Below are positions 11,394-22,560 of a stretch of DNA of 64,000 nt, in pieces. The translations under genes and the position numbers were made by a program. The notes below the pieces were generated by a model that had not been told where the DNA came from, did not search any database, and saw only the letters and a list, made by a program, of their open reading frames with translations. Every line of letters starts with the position of its first letter. Positions within the stretch are counted from its first letter, which is position 1. Source of the stretch: Hexactinellida sp. DTS-2022 (taxonomy: Eukaryota > Porifera > Hexactinellida). The stretch covers positions 3,276,501 to 3,340,500 of the forward strand of contig JAPNXP010000001.1 in the NCBI GenBank assembly GCA_028753945.1, in the 5' to 3' direction.

Positions 11394-13067
11394 ATGGACA
11401 CAACATTGGGTACCTCCGAATCTGTTGGAAGTAACAGTGTACCTCCAAAAGGAGGCAAGACAATTACAAACGAGGTGCGCAGGAGATTAATTGATGCCCA
11501 CGAAGCAGGCGTGACCTACAAGCAAATGTCCCAACTATTTGGTGTAAAAGTAGATACTGCATATAGGATTTGTAGTTTGAGAAAGTATGAAGTGAAGAAT
11601 AGAGGTGGCTCTAGAGCAGGGCTGCCCAACCTTTCTCATGTGGTGAATCACATTTCAAATGATATATAATTTTCGAATCATAGACCACAATGAGGTTCCA
11701 TAAACCCCCTAATTAACAAATAATATTAATAAACAAAAAGCAGGTGTTATCAAATGTATTTCTAATATATTTATTATAATAAATAAATAAAATATAATTC
11801 TTATCAATGTGATGGTTGGTACTGCTTGCAATTGGATACAAAATTGTCAATGAGTCCATTAAATGTTGTAAAGAAATACCAACAAAATATATTTTCGCTC
11901 ACACAATCTTCCTTGACTTCCATGAATAAAGTTACAATAGTTACTCAAAGATTTTTGGAAGAAATAAACGAACGATTTAAAATATTGAAATAACTTAATT
12001 ATATTTGTAGAATCATCAATTTTAACTGTATTCAATAATAATTGTATTTACGATAAAATAAGTAAAATGCTGTTTTCAAAAATTATAGTATATTAAAATA
12101 AGAAGCGAATGTTTCGCGAATCATATTTTTCAGGAAAAGAATCACATTTGATTCGCGAATCACAGGTTGGGCACCCCTGCTCTAGAGGAAAGAAATTAAA
12201 TGATACAGATGTTTATTTTTTACTTGAAAAGGTTGAATCCCGTCCAGACATCACGCTCAATGAATTGAATGAACAACTGGCTTTAAAAGGTGTACATGTT
12301 TCAGTGAGCACGATAGCCAGATGTCTTGAAGGGAAATTCATTACAATGAAAAAATTGGAACAAATTCCAATAAATAGGAATTGCGATGAACTGAAGGCAT
12401 CAAGAAGGGAACACGCAACATGGTTGATGTCCCAGCATGAGATGGGTGCTCGTTTTTGTTATGTTGATGAGTGCGGGTTTGGACTCTACACATCAAGAAC
12501 AGAGGTAGAGCTGTAAAAGGATTGCCAGCTAAGAAAATAACAGGGAACCAACGCACACCACATATTACGATGCTTTGTGCAGTATCTCCAAACGTGGGAC
12601 TGATTCATCACACCATCATCGTTGGAGGAGCTAAACAATCCCACTTCGATCAATTCATTCAAGAATTGTTCGTTTGCGATTTTGGACAACCGTTAGTTGA
12701 ACATCAAGGACTTACCAAAACGCATATCATTCTTGATAACGCTCCTTGTCATAGAGGTGTAGAAAACCGGTTAGGTGAAATTATCCCTCCGAACTTCGAG
12801 TTGGTCCGACTTCCACCTTATTCATGTGAATTAAACCCCATCGAATTCACCTTTAACAGCGTTAAAGCTCACGTAAAACGAGCTCTCAGTCAACATGGAC
12901 CATGTACACCTCCAGATGGGACTACATTTATATCAGCAAGAAGGCAATTGCTATTGAATATTTGCCCTGGAGCTTTACAAAGTATTACACAAGCTGCCAC
13001 ACTCAATGCATTTTACCATGTATTGACTGTTACAGCAGCTAAAGCTATTAGACTCGAAGATCTATAG
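11394..13067 (+). pseudogene. DD35E Tc1-like transposase, broken by an insert and a frameshift
   Basis: Start ATG at 11394 (MDTTLGTSESVG). Residues 20-75 form a paired-like HTH segment (ITNEVRRRLIDAHEAG...YKQMSQLFGVKVDTAYRI). After a GGS linker the frame is interrupted by the 563-bp MITE; across it the sequence resumes as GKKLNDTDVYFLLEK and a second HTH (ITLNELNEQLALKGVHVS). The catalytic domain shows YVDECGF (first D), IILDNAPCH (second D) and CELNPIEF (E), with 35 residues between second D and E, hence DD35E. One base is missing around 12497-12505, just after DECGFGLYT, so the C-terminal 190 residues are in another frame. Otherwise the length (about 360 residues) is normal for the family. 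With two lesions it is inactive. Confidence 0.9.
11617..12179. mobile_element. hAT-type MITE in the DD35E transposase
   Basis: Ends CAGGGCTGCCCAACCT and AGGTTGGGCACCCCTG, 8-bp duplication CTCTAGAG on both sides (11609-11616, 12180-12187). The site fits the nTCTAGAn preference known for Buster/Charlie-like hAT elements. Very AT-rich interior with no transposase. Removal with one TSD rejoins the frame as GGSRGKKL. Confidence 0.95.
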
Positions 13068-13299
13068 TACCTAATATACTAATCTCTATCAACACTATTA
13101 CCATTATATATCATTTATGTCTTATTACTATCATTATCTATATCGTTATCATCCTTAGAATGGTTTCGGATAATTGGTTGACCGAGTCGGATAATTGGTT
13201 GACCCAATCGGATGATTGGTTGACCCAATCGGATAATTGGTTGACTGAATCGGATGATTGGTTGACCCAATCGGATAATTGACTGAGAAATACAGTAGT

Positions 13300-14570
13300 T
13301 ACCATGAAACAAAGTATAGTTTTGGCAGGCTCTATCTCACGGGAAGAGTTAAACACTCAGCACTACCATAAAAACTCCCACCTAAGAAATGGGTCAGAAA
13401 AGAAATGTTTAAATAAAAAATTTAGGGTCAAAGATCCAACGAACCTTTATAGGTAATATTAGATTTACGTGCATTTCATCTATGTTTAGACAGAGATGAC
13501 GTTCAAACGTATTAAATCCGCTCGTCTCAGCTTTCAGAAAAGTTAGAAATTCTGTATCCAATTCAAAACTAGAGTATAATTGTCGTAGAGATTATTCGTG
13601 TGGTAGAGATATACACTCCATATTACGAAGTTGTTTATAGCAAACATGTGATAAAAAATGTGATTTAAGAGATAAAATCATCGTAGTCATAATATAACCT
13701 CGCCTAGTCTTCTTAACAATAGAATTCTCCAGTTGATCCAATATATAGTAAAGCTGTGGTAACAATTCTGGAAACTTGTATGTACCTAATAAAGAGGCAA
13801 TCAAGAGCCAAGGTATAATAAAATAACAAATTATGCTCGTACCTGACTCTGATAACGATTCTTCAAGCAGCAAAATTGACTGCCTTACACTTGAAATAGT
13901 ACGGTTGACTTCTAAAACATATAAGTGTTTAACATTAATGTTTGATACTTCCCAAAACCGAATTCATAAATACTAACCGATCAAAACTTTATCAGCAGTG
14001 TAATTTGTCAATTCATCCATCACTACCAATCTGACGAAAATCATTAATTGTTTGAAATTGAAGACTAACTAGTGTTTCATTATGATAAGATATGACATGT
14101 AGAGAATCGTCAATAGCTAAATAAATTTGGACTGTAATCGGATGTGAGAATGTAAGGTTAATAATAACATAACATTTACTGAAGTAGAATTTGGATAGCA
14201 AAATATCCATCCAGGTGGAACTTGTATCTCACGCGACTTAGTAATGAGTTCATCAAAATTGTTTACTGAAAACTTCTTTTGTTCTGCTTCAAAAAACTCA
14301 TTACTTAGATCGATTGCCTATAAATGTATAAATATTAAAGTTTAAAAAAAGATTAAATACTGACCCACTACACAGTAGTTGGCACAGGAAATTTAACAAA
14401 ATGTTAGGAATTAGTATACTCAACTGAAAATGTAATTCAGTTTTTCTTTTGTCCCTATCAAGACGCTGCGAATTGACCGAGTTGTCATTCAAGTATTCAG
14501 GGCAATCTGGAAGAAATTTAAGAATTGCTCCTTTCTTCAAACTAGTATGGATACTTCGTGTTTTATACAA
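13300..14570 (-). pseudogene. P-like transposase, N-terminal half and RNase-H start
   Basis: This is the part of the 6.45-14.9 kb pseudogene upstream of the Tc1 insertion. It holds the post-THAP linker (LKKGAILKFLPDCPEYL), a middle block alignable with the 55-56 kb copy, then TTMILSLKSHFLSH, an acidic/aromatic segment and NIDEMHVN with the first catalytic Asp. A stretch near 13400-13340 still reads LGGSFYGSAE, corresponding to SYKGGK in the second copy, but with shifts on both sides. Stops and frame changes are common. Confidence 0.6.
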
Positions 14571-14890
14571 GCCATCAATAATGTGGTATGGTCGGTGTGT
14601 CGATTATATCCTGAACATCAAAATGTTAGCACATAAGTAGATCTTCAATCTGTCCGCGTCTAAAATTTGAGAAGTTAAAATTCTTGATATGAAATAGCGA
14701 TATTAGAACTTCGAAGTATGACTAATTATCTTACCATCTCTGTGCAAAAAGCGCAGCCACCGATGTCGAAGATCTTGAGGTGTGGAAGGCATCTGAAACA
14801 CTTGTATACCGCTGTGGTTATTGTTGTTAATTTAGAGTTTTATGGACATCTTGGAAATCACACCACCATATATGGGCATGTGAATTTAAT
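14560..14890 (-). pseudogene. THAP domain exons of the P-like transposase
   Basis: Minus strand, first exon near 14730-14830: VFQMPSTPQDLRHRWLRFLHRD, the THAP helix region with its conserved Trp, followed at once by a GTAAGA splice donor. After a short intron with a TTTTAG acceptor near 14668, the next exon reads DRLKIYLCAN and then, one frame over, FDVQDIIDTPTIPHY, where the zinc-binding Cys and His of the C2CH motif belong (CAN-H-F). The His codon is disturbed by a frameshift and the two N-terminal zinc cysteines are not recognisable. THAP domains bind transposon ends or promoters; this one is dead. Confidence 0.6.
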
Positions 14891-14899
14891 GCACTGTGA

Positions 14900-16267
14900 C
14901 CATTAGGATAATGGTCTCACTTGATCTTCCGATGAGTTTGTAATGGAATATTGATGTGATTAGTTGGTTAGAGCTAAGCTCTAGAGTTTATGCTTAGGAG
15001 TTCTCAATTTGCAGCGTCATCAAAAATGGGAACATTTTTATGAACATATATGGTCATTTGAAAACGGTGCGTGTTAGGGACACGAAATGTATTATGGACG
15101 GATAGGAAGTCGAGTATAGCTAGCATTTTGAACACGTTATTTTGATTCCAGCTGCTCGGGTGTCTGAGAAAAAATTTACAAAAAACGTACCCTCAAATGG
15201 AATTATGGGCTATAAAGTTTCAAATTTTCACTTTTTAATTTTATTTTTGATCAATTTTTTATTATTTTCCTAAATGATTGCTTGTATAGAGTAATGATAA
15301 CATCAATCGTACCAATGTTGAAGAATACATTACTTAAAATCGTTCAAAGTGGTGAAACCAAGGGTCGGCTTTTCAAAAAAGCTCATACCTCTGAAAATAC
15401 GCTTGGAAAAGACTCAAAACTTTGATAAACAATAAATATGGTCCTTTTGTAGTGCCTAGAATAAATATAATTTTTTGTTAAGATTTGTTTTTTGGGTAAA
15501 TTTCCGATTGTTTTCTTGCTGGGGATACCGTTAAATCATTTCAAACAAATAATCGAATATTCGGTATATTCGTTTCAGCCCTACATTTTTTATTGTATTT
15601 TGGGTAGTTTCTTATAGAGTTGAAAATTCATTTGATGAAAAAATCAACAAAATCGGTGATAGAGTTTGTCTGCTACGACATTTTTTTGACTCACCCCTTT
15701 AGATCAGTATCCCGAAAACAAATGATAATGGAATAATGCAATTGATTGAAGTCACTTTAAATAATTCAGGAGATTTCTGTTTGATTTCTACCTGACAATA
15801 ATTATATAGATACCCACTCTCTAAAATGTGATTTGATTAAATCATTCGAGATTTACCGTGATTTACCATAAATATCGAATAATTTTATCAAATCACGTTG
15901 AATGGAAACTCTTGTCAAAAAATGAAATCTTTAGAAATTTCAAGGCTATGCAGCTGGACTATGAGTAGTGACTGCTCATCTACAATTCAAGTAATGTGTA
16001 ATTTTAACGTAGTCACGCTATAGCCTTAGTAAGTTAGTATGATATGTAAGGAATCTGTGACACTGATTTACTCGTTTTTTCATGTTTGAATCTATGTACT
16101 TAGACCTGTTCGAATTCCAACCGCCAGTACAGTTACACTAGAATCTGTGTTTTTCCGAACTGAAGGAGAAGTGCACTATATGCACCCAATATGTCACCTA
16201 TTTGTTGGAAACTTCCAAGTGGGAAACTGGAGAGGGATGAATGAAATTGCCTAAATATGTACATATA
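14900..16267. other. No gene seen
   Basis: AT-rich non-coding sequence. Near 15545-15600 the words 'cgaatattcggtatattcg' and 'tttcagccctac' recur in similar form near 33165-33195 and 63805, suggesting a decayed repeat. No ends or target duplications found. Confidence 0.5.
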
Positions 16268-16694
16268 CAGTAGAATTTGGTTAAGACGTACCACCTTGGG
16301 AGACAATAAAAAGTACGTCTAACCGAGGTACGTCTTATCGGTTAGCATAATCCACAAGTCGAAATAATGACTTGTTCAATGATGTGAATCGATCTATGGT
16401 ATACAAGAATATAACATATATAACGATATGATTAAAGTATTTTAGTTGTCACCTACTCACTTAAACCAAATAATACCAGAGTTCTGCTGATAGTTTCCTA
16501 GAGTAAGTACTAACCGAATTAAAATACATACATTTTATTTAATTGGGAATATAAATTGGTACGTCTTATCCGAGTACCTATTAACCGAATCATTTATAAT
16601 GGATCAGATAGGAGGAAAAATCGGTTATTAGAGAACAGTAAGCAATATCCGAGAGTACGTCTTAAGCCGAGTACGTACTAAGCGAGTTCCACTG
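16268..16694. mobile_element. pogo/Tigger-type MITE (CAGTAGAATTTGG ends)
   Basis: Ends CAGTAGAATTTGGTTAAGAC and CGAGTTCCACTG, TA on both sides (16266-16267, 16695-16696). Subterminal 'gtacgtctta' words are repeated in inverted form. A truncated copy of its right arm is at 23794-23868. No coding sequence. Confidence 0.87.
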
Positions 16695-16699
16695 TAATT

Positions 16700-17229
16700 C
16701 AGTATCTATGCAGCGGTTCCAATATATCTCTACGTTTCGCACTTATAGAATAAGCCCTTGGGAGAGTTTGTCAGCGAAATAGTGATCTCCTATGTAATGC
16801 AGGGAGTGATATTTTAATTATTAGGATATTCCCTTCAGCTCCTGGAATCCTTATTTCCTGCTACACAGTTAACCATTTTCCCTATTTTCTTGCTTACAGT
16901 ATCTTTTTGGATAATTGTGACGCACAGTAAGTCCATTGGAATGTTGGCCACATATTGCATGGATATGATTGTTACAACCTGGACATGCACAGTTGCAAGA
17001 ACTCGTCTAATACGCCTCATAAAAGTACATCTTTGTACGTGTAGTAATATCCAGAAGTTGTGGGAATGTAGGAGTATATTGCCGAATAGAATACACTGGG
17101 ATCTAAGATAGACAGGGAACGTTGGAAAATGTCTCAGTGGATTTCAGTTGGAATTTGAAGAGAAGGTGTGATATAGGTCTTAACATGAAGCTTGGTGACT
17201 ACGAGATTCAATCATAACATTGTAGAAGC
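16700..17229. other. No gene seen
   Basis: Two overlapping opposite frames (16835-17020 minus, 16890-17111 plus) have no domain or bias that I recognise. Confidence 0.45.
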
Positions 17230-17640
17230 CGATAATTAAAAGAATTGATTGCGAGATACCCAGATATCGATTTGTAAACATTCATGGAGCCAATAGAATA
17301 GAGTAACAAGTCCATACTAAATAATGTAAATATCCTAATATATTGGCAATTAAATTGAAAATATCGAATGAATTTACATCCCCAGTCAATCCGACACTGC
17401 CTCTCTACCACATACATTTGGTACCTAATATATTTTAATTGTGTTATTTAGAATTAACTACAATCACGCTGTATTTAGCCAGTAATTATATGTTAATGGG
17501 GTGAGTTTTCCTAAATTATCTTGATCATTTACTTTTTATCTAGAGGGCACGGTAACACCAGCTCAATTAATTTCGTCCCGCATCAACTTTTACGGGGGGC
17601 GCACACACCCCGCGCCTCCCTGTTTACGCCACTGGTCTAA
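17230..17640. repeat. Diverged relative of the MITE at 42707-43001
   Basis: Contains 'gcgagatacccagatatcga' and ends in 'cgcctccctgtttacgccactg', both matching the 42.7-43.0 kb element in order and orientation. The left end is not defined and no TSD was found. Confidence 0.65.
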
Positions 17641-17809
17641 ATAGGTAAATGGCATTTTGAGTATCAATCAGAATTTTACCAATTTGTAAACAACAACGAT
17701 AAATTTTCATATTAGAAAATAAATAATTGTCAGATTCTTAATCAGGCATACGAAATACGTGATATCCTTCGTCAGAAATTATACCGTCAACATTGCTGTA
17801 TAAATAGAA

Positions 17810-18165
17810 ACTAGAGGGGCTTACTAGGTCGCTTCGCGGCAGCTCACAACCACACACCAACCGATTTGCGGTTGGTGTGTGGTTTATATACTCCTAATAT
17901 TGATATAAAGCGTAAATACGCCTAAATAGTCAAATTTAACAATGTTAAATTTTAATGATTACGTCATCATGCGATAATGAGTTGGCATAGTGGCGATCTG
18001 GTGTGACCAACGTGTCCGCATCATTAATGTACATGTTCTATTAAATTTTCAGATTTTATCCCTTAAAGGGCGCGAATTATGTGCGATTAAGTGAATTTTC
18101 AGGTTCTCGAAATGTGACAATGACGTCATAACTTGTCGAGGTGTGAGAATTTTTGAGTGGAAACA
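17810..18165 (-). repeat. Repeat with a conserved CCAACCG hairpin, copy 1
   Basis: Includes the stem 'accacacaccaaccg' facing 'cggttggtgtgtggt' and ends at 18165 near 'gtcataacttgtcgaggtgt'. The same blocks occur in opposite orientation at 50020-50400. On the strand in which the hairpin lies near the 3' end, both copies go hairpin, about 25 bases, then 'cgacctag' or 'gagacctag'. Non-coding; class unknown. Confidence 0.65.
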
Positions 18166-18333
18166 TCAACTTGTTGACGGGTGCCAAAAGTTACCCCTAT
18201 ATGCCAAAAAACACATTTGGAAAACGTTCACTTTGTTCAATCAACTCACACCCAGCCTTGTGTTTTATTAGTATAGATTTGAAGAGGAATTTAGGAGAAA
18301 GGCGATGAAATTTCGTGTAATTGAAGACATGAA

Positions 18334-18985
18334 TTGATATCAATAACGGAGAGTGGAATAGGGACGATAAAAACTGAACTACTTGCTCAATTGGAAAGAT
18401 ATTTTGAAGGTGGTGACATCCGTGAACACTTTTCCAATATTGAAAGGAATGAACTTTTCGCTATCGCTACACTCTTAGACCCTCGTTACAAGACTCGTGG
18501 TTTTAGCAAAAGGGAAAATATAATCATTGCAAAAGACTTACTATTTGCTGAATTATATAAAATTGAACTTTCAGTTTTGTGCTCACAAGAGAGCCAACAA
18601 TTGAATTATAGTGCTGAATAGAATTCGAAGACAAAGAGAAGTGGTTGGGAGTCTATTTTGGACAGCTCTTCTGAAAATGATGATGACTACGTAGTTGATG
18701 CTGCTCAAGAGGTACAAGTGAAAGCTTATTTTAATGAAAAGAGAATTGAAAGAGATGACGATGCATTGGCCTACTGGAAGGAAAGGTCTGTACAATGGCC
18801 ACAACTGGCAAAATTGGCTTATAAATATTTGTGCGCACCAATTGGATCGTGTGCCAGTGAACGTGAGTTCAAATTTGCAAAAAACATCAGCAGCGATGAA
18901 CGTGTTGGGCTGCTCCCAGAAAATATAAAGAGGATATAACACTGAACAACTTGAGATTGTGAATGAGGAGGATGAGAATTTAATA
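18334..18985 (+). pseudogene. hAT transposase, C-terminal fragment
   Basis: The frame from 18334 gives LFAIATLLDPRYKTRGF, the 'ATLLDPRYK' block before the dimerisation domain of ZBED-like hAT transposases. After a stop near 18619 the frame goes on with an acidic linker and then the hATC dimerisation domain: DALAYWKERSVQWPQLAKLAYKYLCAPIGSCASEREF. The usual APxxSxxxERxFS signature is kept as APIGSCASEREFKFA. A shift near 18935 separates LLPENIKR from a C-terminal TLNNLRL. The BED finger and catalytic N-terminal two thirds are missing. It differs from the 50-53 kb hAT, so a second lineage. Confidence 0.78.
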
Positions 18986-19261
18986 TCTGACAGCATTGAT
19001 ATTTTCTGAAGTAGTAGATTGATATAGTAGATTAAACTCTCATTTATGTAGTAATTCATTCTATTTAGTACCTTCATAGAGTTCCAAATAATAGATGAAC
19101 TTCATATTATGACATTTAGATTCTCATACGACTATACTAGTACATAATTGTGTATTACGTACGTTTATGTACTATTCCCGAAAAATCTGACAATCCCGGC
19201 ATAATCCCGTCCCGGCATGAAAATGATATCCCGGTCGATCCCTAAATAGGTCGCTCTCCTG

Positions 19262-19274
19262 CCCCCCCCCCCCC
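19262..19274. repeat. Homopolymer of 13 C
   Basis: A pure C run in AT-rich sequence, followed by a TCCTC tract; a likely site of sequencing length error. Confidence 0.9.
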
Positions 19275-20278
19275 TCCTCAAAGTATAAATAAAAATTTAT
19301 TACCGCTGCCCAGAGTTCCCATCTCTATCTAAATATAAGTCACAATACGATTATCAAGCGGCTATAATAAATGAATTGTAATAAGTAAGATATTCACTAT
19401 TCGAGGTAATATGATATTTTAATACAGTTTAAGAATAAGCTAATCTCTAATTAATTTTGAACCAATAAATGTTAAACAAACATTTTATTGTCTCATCAAA
19501 TAATTCTACATTTCTAGAAAGTACAAGCATCTGCTGGAAACTTCCTTGAATGTCCCTCAAAGCGAGGAGGTCCTGAATATTCTAAAGCTATACCTTGATG
19601 CACACCATCCAGGTATCAATGCAACTCTTACGAATATTCGGAGGGAATACACCTGGATGGGAATGGTTGAGCAAGTTAAAAATTATGTAAGTATGTTCGT
19701 AGGATATATTAATTAATTATACTTGTAAGTTTATTATTATTATTATTATTCGAGTTTATTGCATTGTATTAGATCTCGAACTTTTACAGCGCATACCTGT
19801 TCAGCAAATAATATGGTCTCCACGAACCTCCATAATGACCGATATATAAATACACACCAGAAAAATAAACTATACGAAAAACACTCGTAAAATAAACAAT
19901 ATCAAAATTACCATGAAGATTATATATGTTGGTGCACATCGACATTTTCATTGTATTGTATTTTATAAATAATTAAATTTTAGTATCTTTTAATAACATA
20001 AAAATTTCGAAATTATCAAATACTAAATTGTCGTTGGTAATTTTGTATTTCGGAATGCTTTCCCTTTCGATCAATCAATAAATATTCTATATAACAAATT
20101 TAATCACACTGATATCAACTTAATGAACTTATATATTAGTTCTCAACTTGTCATTGCTTACTCGTATAAAAGTATTCCTCTTATTCTCATCTACTGTTTA
20201 AATTGGAACATTTGTGGATATTGAGTTTTGTTCAATAAGAAGTTGATTGCAACAACTAATAAATTTGTAGAATTTAAA

Positions 20279-20408
20279 GAAAAAAAATCCAAAATTGCAG
20301 CTGTGCCGACGCATGTTCCTTTGGTGGCACTATATTTTGGTGGTGTTTTATTGATAGTGCCTCCAAAGGAATATGCTGTCTTCACAGCTGCAATTTTGGA
20401 TTTTTTTC
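20279..20408. mobile_element. Small palindromic MITE (TCCAAAATTGCAGCTGTG), copy 1
   Basis: Inverted ends 'tccaaaattgcagctgtg' / 'cacagctgcaattttgga' enclose words such as 'cctttggtggcactat'. A second copy is at 32930-33050. No clear TSD. Confidence 0.75.
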
Positions 20409-20419
20409 GCCATGTCATG

Positions 20420-21330
20420 AACGCCTCATGGTGTTAGACTCATTTAACAAGTTGTTACGGGACTAAGGAACTATTGTTGAATTTGAAGTTTATTTCTATC
20501 TTAAACCATCTTGAATTCATTGCCACTGATTATGTATAGATAATAATAATATAAATATTTAAGTATTTTAGCAATGTTATCCAAGGTGAGTTTAAATTCA
20601 ACAAATTCCTTATTTAATTAATTTAATTTGATTCAATCCATTGTATTGTATAAGTCAATTAAATAGAAGCCAGCTCGAATTCACAAGTTAAATCAATTTA
20701 ATTATCGCAAGTTGAAACAATAGTGAAAGATTTAATAACTTAAATCTTCTTACTCTCGACCAATTAAATTACAGCCTCGGTTAGGCATTCTATATGCACA
20801 CTAACAATTGATAGAAAATCCTTTTATACTAATTGGATGCTAGCTGCTAATTCATACTGGGACAACCCCCTCGAATTTAATTGGATAAGCCATAATTGGA
20901 TTAAATAGGTGTTAAAATTATTTTATCATAAATCGTAACCCCAGGTGCAAATTAGAAGGGCACTCCGCACCTACATGCTAAGTTTCAGCTCTCTATGTAT
21001 AAAGGTGTGCCCAGGGCACCGTCTACGGAGAAAAAATAAATAAATAATAAAGGCAGTAAGATTAGAACTGGGCCACTATACTATAGTATAGTCGGCACAG
21101 TAAAAAGGGTTTCCTTTTGGATCATTTTTGATTATCAAACAAATACATTGCTGATAATCGAACTACAACTATAAGTTACGAGAATTCGTACAATTCCAAA
21201 AAATAAATTTGAAGTACCGGACAGATATAATTATTAATACTATTGCTTTCATGTCCCCAATCGTAGTGTTCCTACTACAGTGTGAATACTAACCCCTGTA
21301 TCTCTAACTATTATCTGATTTAAAATGTAT
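20420..21330. other. Large intron of the integrase pseudogene; no gene
   Basis: AT-rich. Around 20940-21040 a less AT-rich stretch (ending 'gggcaccgtctacgg') followed by 'aaataaataaataataa' looks like the 3' end of a non-LTR retroelement with an A-rich tail, but no coding sequence is attached. Confidence 0.4.
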
Positions 21331-21799
21331 TCCTATCCACGTCGTAGGTCAATAGCTTCGATATCTGTAAGACTGCGGTTTTAAACACTAATAAAATCGC
21401 CTTCTTCAACCTATTCAACCTCCTGAATCAGCTTGGCTATATATAGGTGTTGATTTAGTCTGTGATTTACATGGTAGCAAATATGGTTATTTGCATCTAT
21501 TAGTTGTAGTATGCTACCTCTCTAAGTATGTAGTTGCTAGGCCGCTTAGATCAAAGCGCTCTCGTGATGTTATCAATCAAGTTAATGACATATGCCTGAC
21601 ATTTGGAACCGTTATACAGCATGATCAAGGCCCTGAGTTTCAAAGTAAGGTTAGTATACGACAATGTTGTTATTTGATGTATAATTGCCATTAATTGGCT
21701 ATTCTTTTAATAATTTAATTGCAAGAAAACTAAAGAAATTGTTATACCATAAGAACCCCAAGATATACAACAGATCCACCGCTGCATATCGTCCACAAA

Positions 21800-22086
21800 C
21801 ACGGTACGTGGTATACCGATGGTATAATTAGGCATAACTAATTATACCAAACTAGGAATAGTTTCAGTATAACAATCTAAACTTACATTATACATATAAT
21901 ATACCAATCTATACTACCTGAATACTAGAAATATACGTGGTGTATTGTGATATAATATTGGTATATTCTAGGTGTAATTTAGGTAAAATTTTAAAAATAT
22001 TAAGCATAAGGTAGTCTACCGAAACAGATAAGAATTTGGTATAATTAGTTATAACTCATTATACCATCGGTATACCACGTACCGTG
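21800..22086. mobile_element. MITE with CACGGTACGTGG ends inside the integrase gene
   Basis: Perfect ends CACGGTACGTGGTATACC / GGTATACCACGTACCGTG and the 8-bp duplication TCCACAAA (21792-21799, 22087-22094). Removing it with one TSD gives AYRPQSNGLVEAHN, the expected integrase sequence. An 8-bp TSD with CA...TG ends suggests hAT; Merlin or P-like is not excluded. Confidence 0.92.
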
Positions 22087-22379
22087 TCCACAAAGCAACG
22101 GCTTAGTGGAAGCTCATAATAAAATTCTGAAGAGGTGATTGTTTGTTACTACTTGAGTCTGCCATACGAATTTACTTTAAGAATTCATTTTGTATCTTTC
22201 ATTTAGTAAGATCGATAAATTAAGTGCTAATTGTTACGTCGAATGGCCAGAGAGAATAAAAGAGGCATGCTTAGCTGCAAACACACATCTCAAAAAGGCA
22301 CTAACTCCCTTCAGATTGATGTTTGGCCGTGACTTCAATCCAGGTAATTGTTTCGCCCGAACAATATTGAATCTAAAGA

Positions 22380-22560
22380 AGTACTTTCAAGCAGGGTATA
22401 TTATAAGCCGATTTTTTTATTCCTGGCCCATTTTTTTATTCCTATTTTCATTTTTTTACTCCCTTGAATAGTGAGTTTTTATCGCCTGATATCCATTTCA
22501 AGATTCCATTTCTACCGAAAATCCATTTTTTTATTCCACGAAAACAATAAAAAACATTTT
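22380..22560. repeat. Degenerate 'ttttttattcc' repeats
   Basis: At least five copies of (c/g)attttttttattcc-like words spaced 20-40 bases; a similar word occurs at 34210. Simple non-coding repeat. Confidence 0.6.

Larger units (their letters stand above)
11128..13295 (+). mobile_element. Tc1/mariner-type DD35E transposon with tandem-repeat TIRs
   Basis: Ends CTGTATTTCTCAGTCAATT and its inverse are flanked by TA (11126-11127, 13296-13297). Each TIR (about 11128-11265 and 13160-13295) contains about six near-identical units of 'ccgattgggtcaaccaatta', alternating between gattgggtc, gattcagtc and gactcggtc versions. The element holds a single transposase gene on the plus strand, itself interrupted by a hAT MITE. 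It sits in the P-like transposase between FMVT and KWSS: removing it with one TA gives MVTSLSK...KWSSVVRL, parallel to MVSSLYRKWSEIVR in the other P-like copy. Confidence 0.92.
6206..14890 (-). mobile_element. P-element-like transposon, heavily nested
   Basis: Composite unit holding one THAP/P-type transposase gene on the minus strand. The proposed left end (6206) reads CATAGCctaCTAgaACATAAG, resembling the shared ends of the foldbacks at 27246 and 29909 and faintly the 'CATgatgaaataACATAAGG' end of Drosophila P elements. I could not find the matching right end near 14.9-16 kb, so that boundary is only where the THAP coding sequence runs out. Two large insertions (6751-9870 and 11128-13295) account for about 5.3 kb of its length. 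Confidence 0.55.
6450..14890 (-). pseudogene. P-element/THAP9-like transposase, broken by two insertions
   Basis: Pieces in order on the minus strand. (1) THAP domain with an intron at 14.56-14.89 kb. (2) The linker LKKGAILKFLPDCPEYL at about 14.5 kb, typical of the stretch after a THAP domain. (3) A conserved middle block at 14.0-14.2 kb. (4) An RNase-H-like core beginning with NIDEMHVN near 13.46 kb (first catalytic Asp). (5) After the Tc1 insertion, KWSSVVRLL...NYPLNIN at 10.95-11.1 kb. (6) DFVHIIKCIRNNW near 10.87 kb. (7) The segment to 10.44 kb. (8) After the 3.1-kb insertion, AFIAVYAAFSSMKK and a Cys-containing tail ending near 6.45 kb. The presumed second catalytic Asp (before NYPLN) is a stop codon here, whereas the 55-kb copy keeps TDNYPLN. 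Several single-base shifts also occur. P-family transposases cut and paste DNA in the nucleus; this copy cannot make one. Confidence 0.72.

Noticed and set aside
14301..14640. Plus-strand frame 14449-14640
   Set aside because: Shadow of the minus-strand P-like linker (LKKGAILKFLPDCPEYL), which has the recognisable protein sequence.
17810..18165. Helitron 3' end
   Set aside because: The hairpin is about 25 bases from the CTAG instead of 5-12, and no 5' TC end was found.
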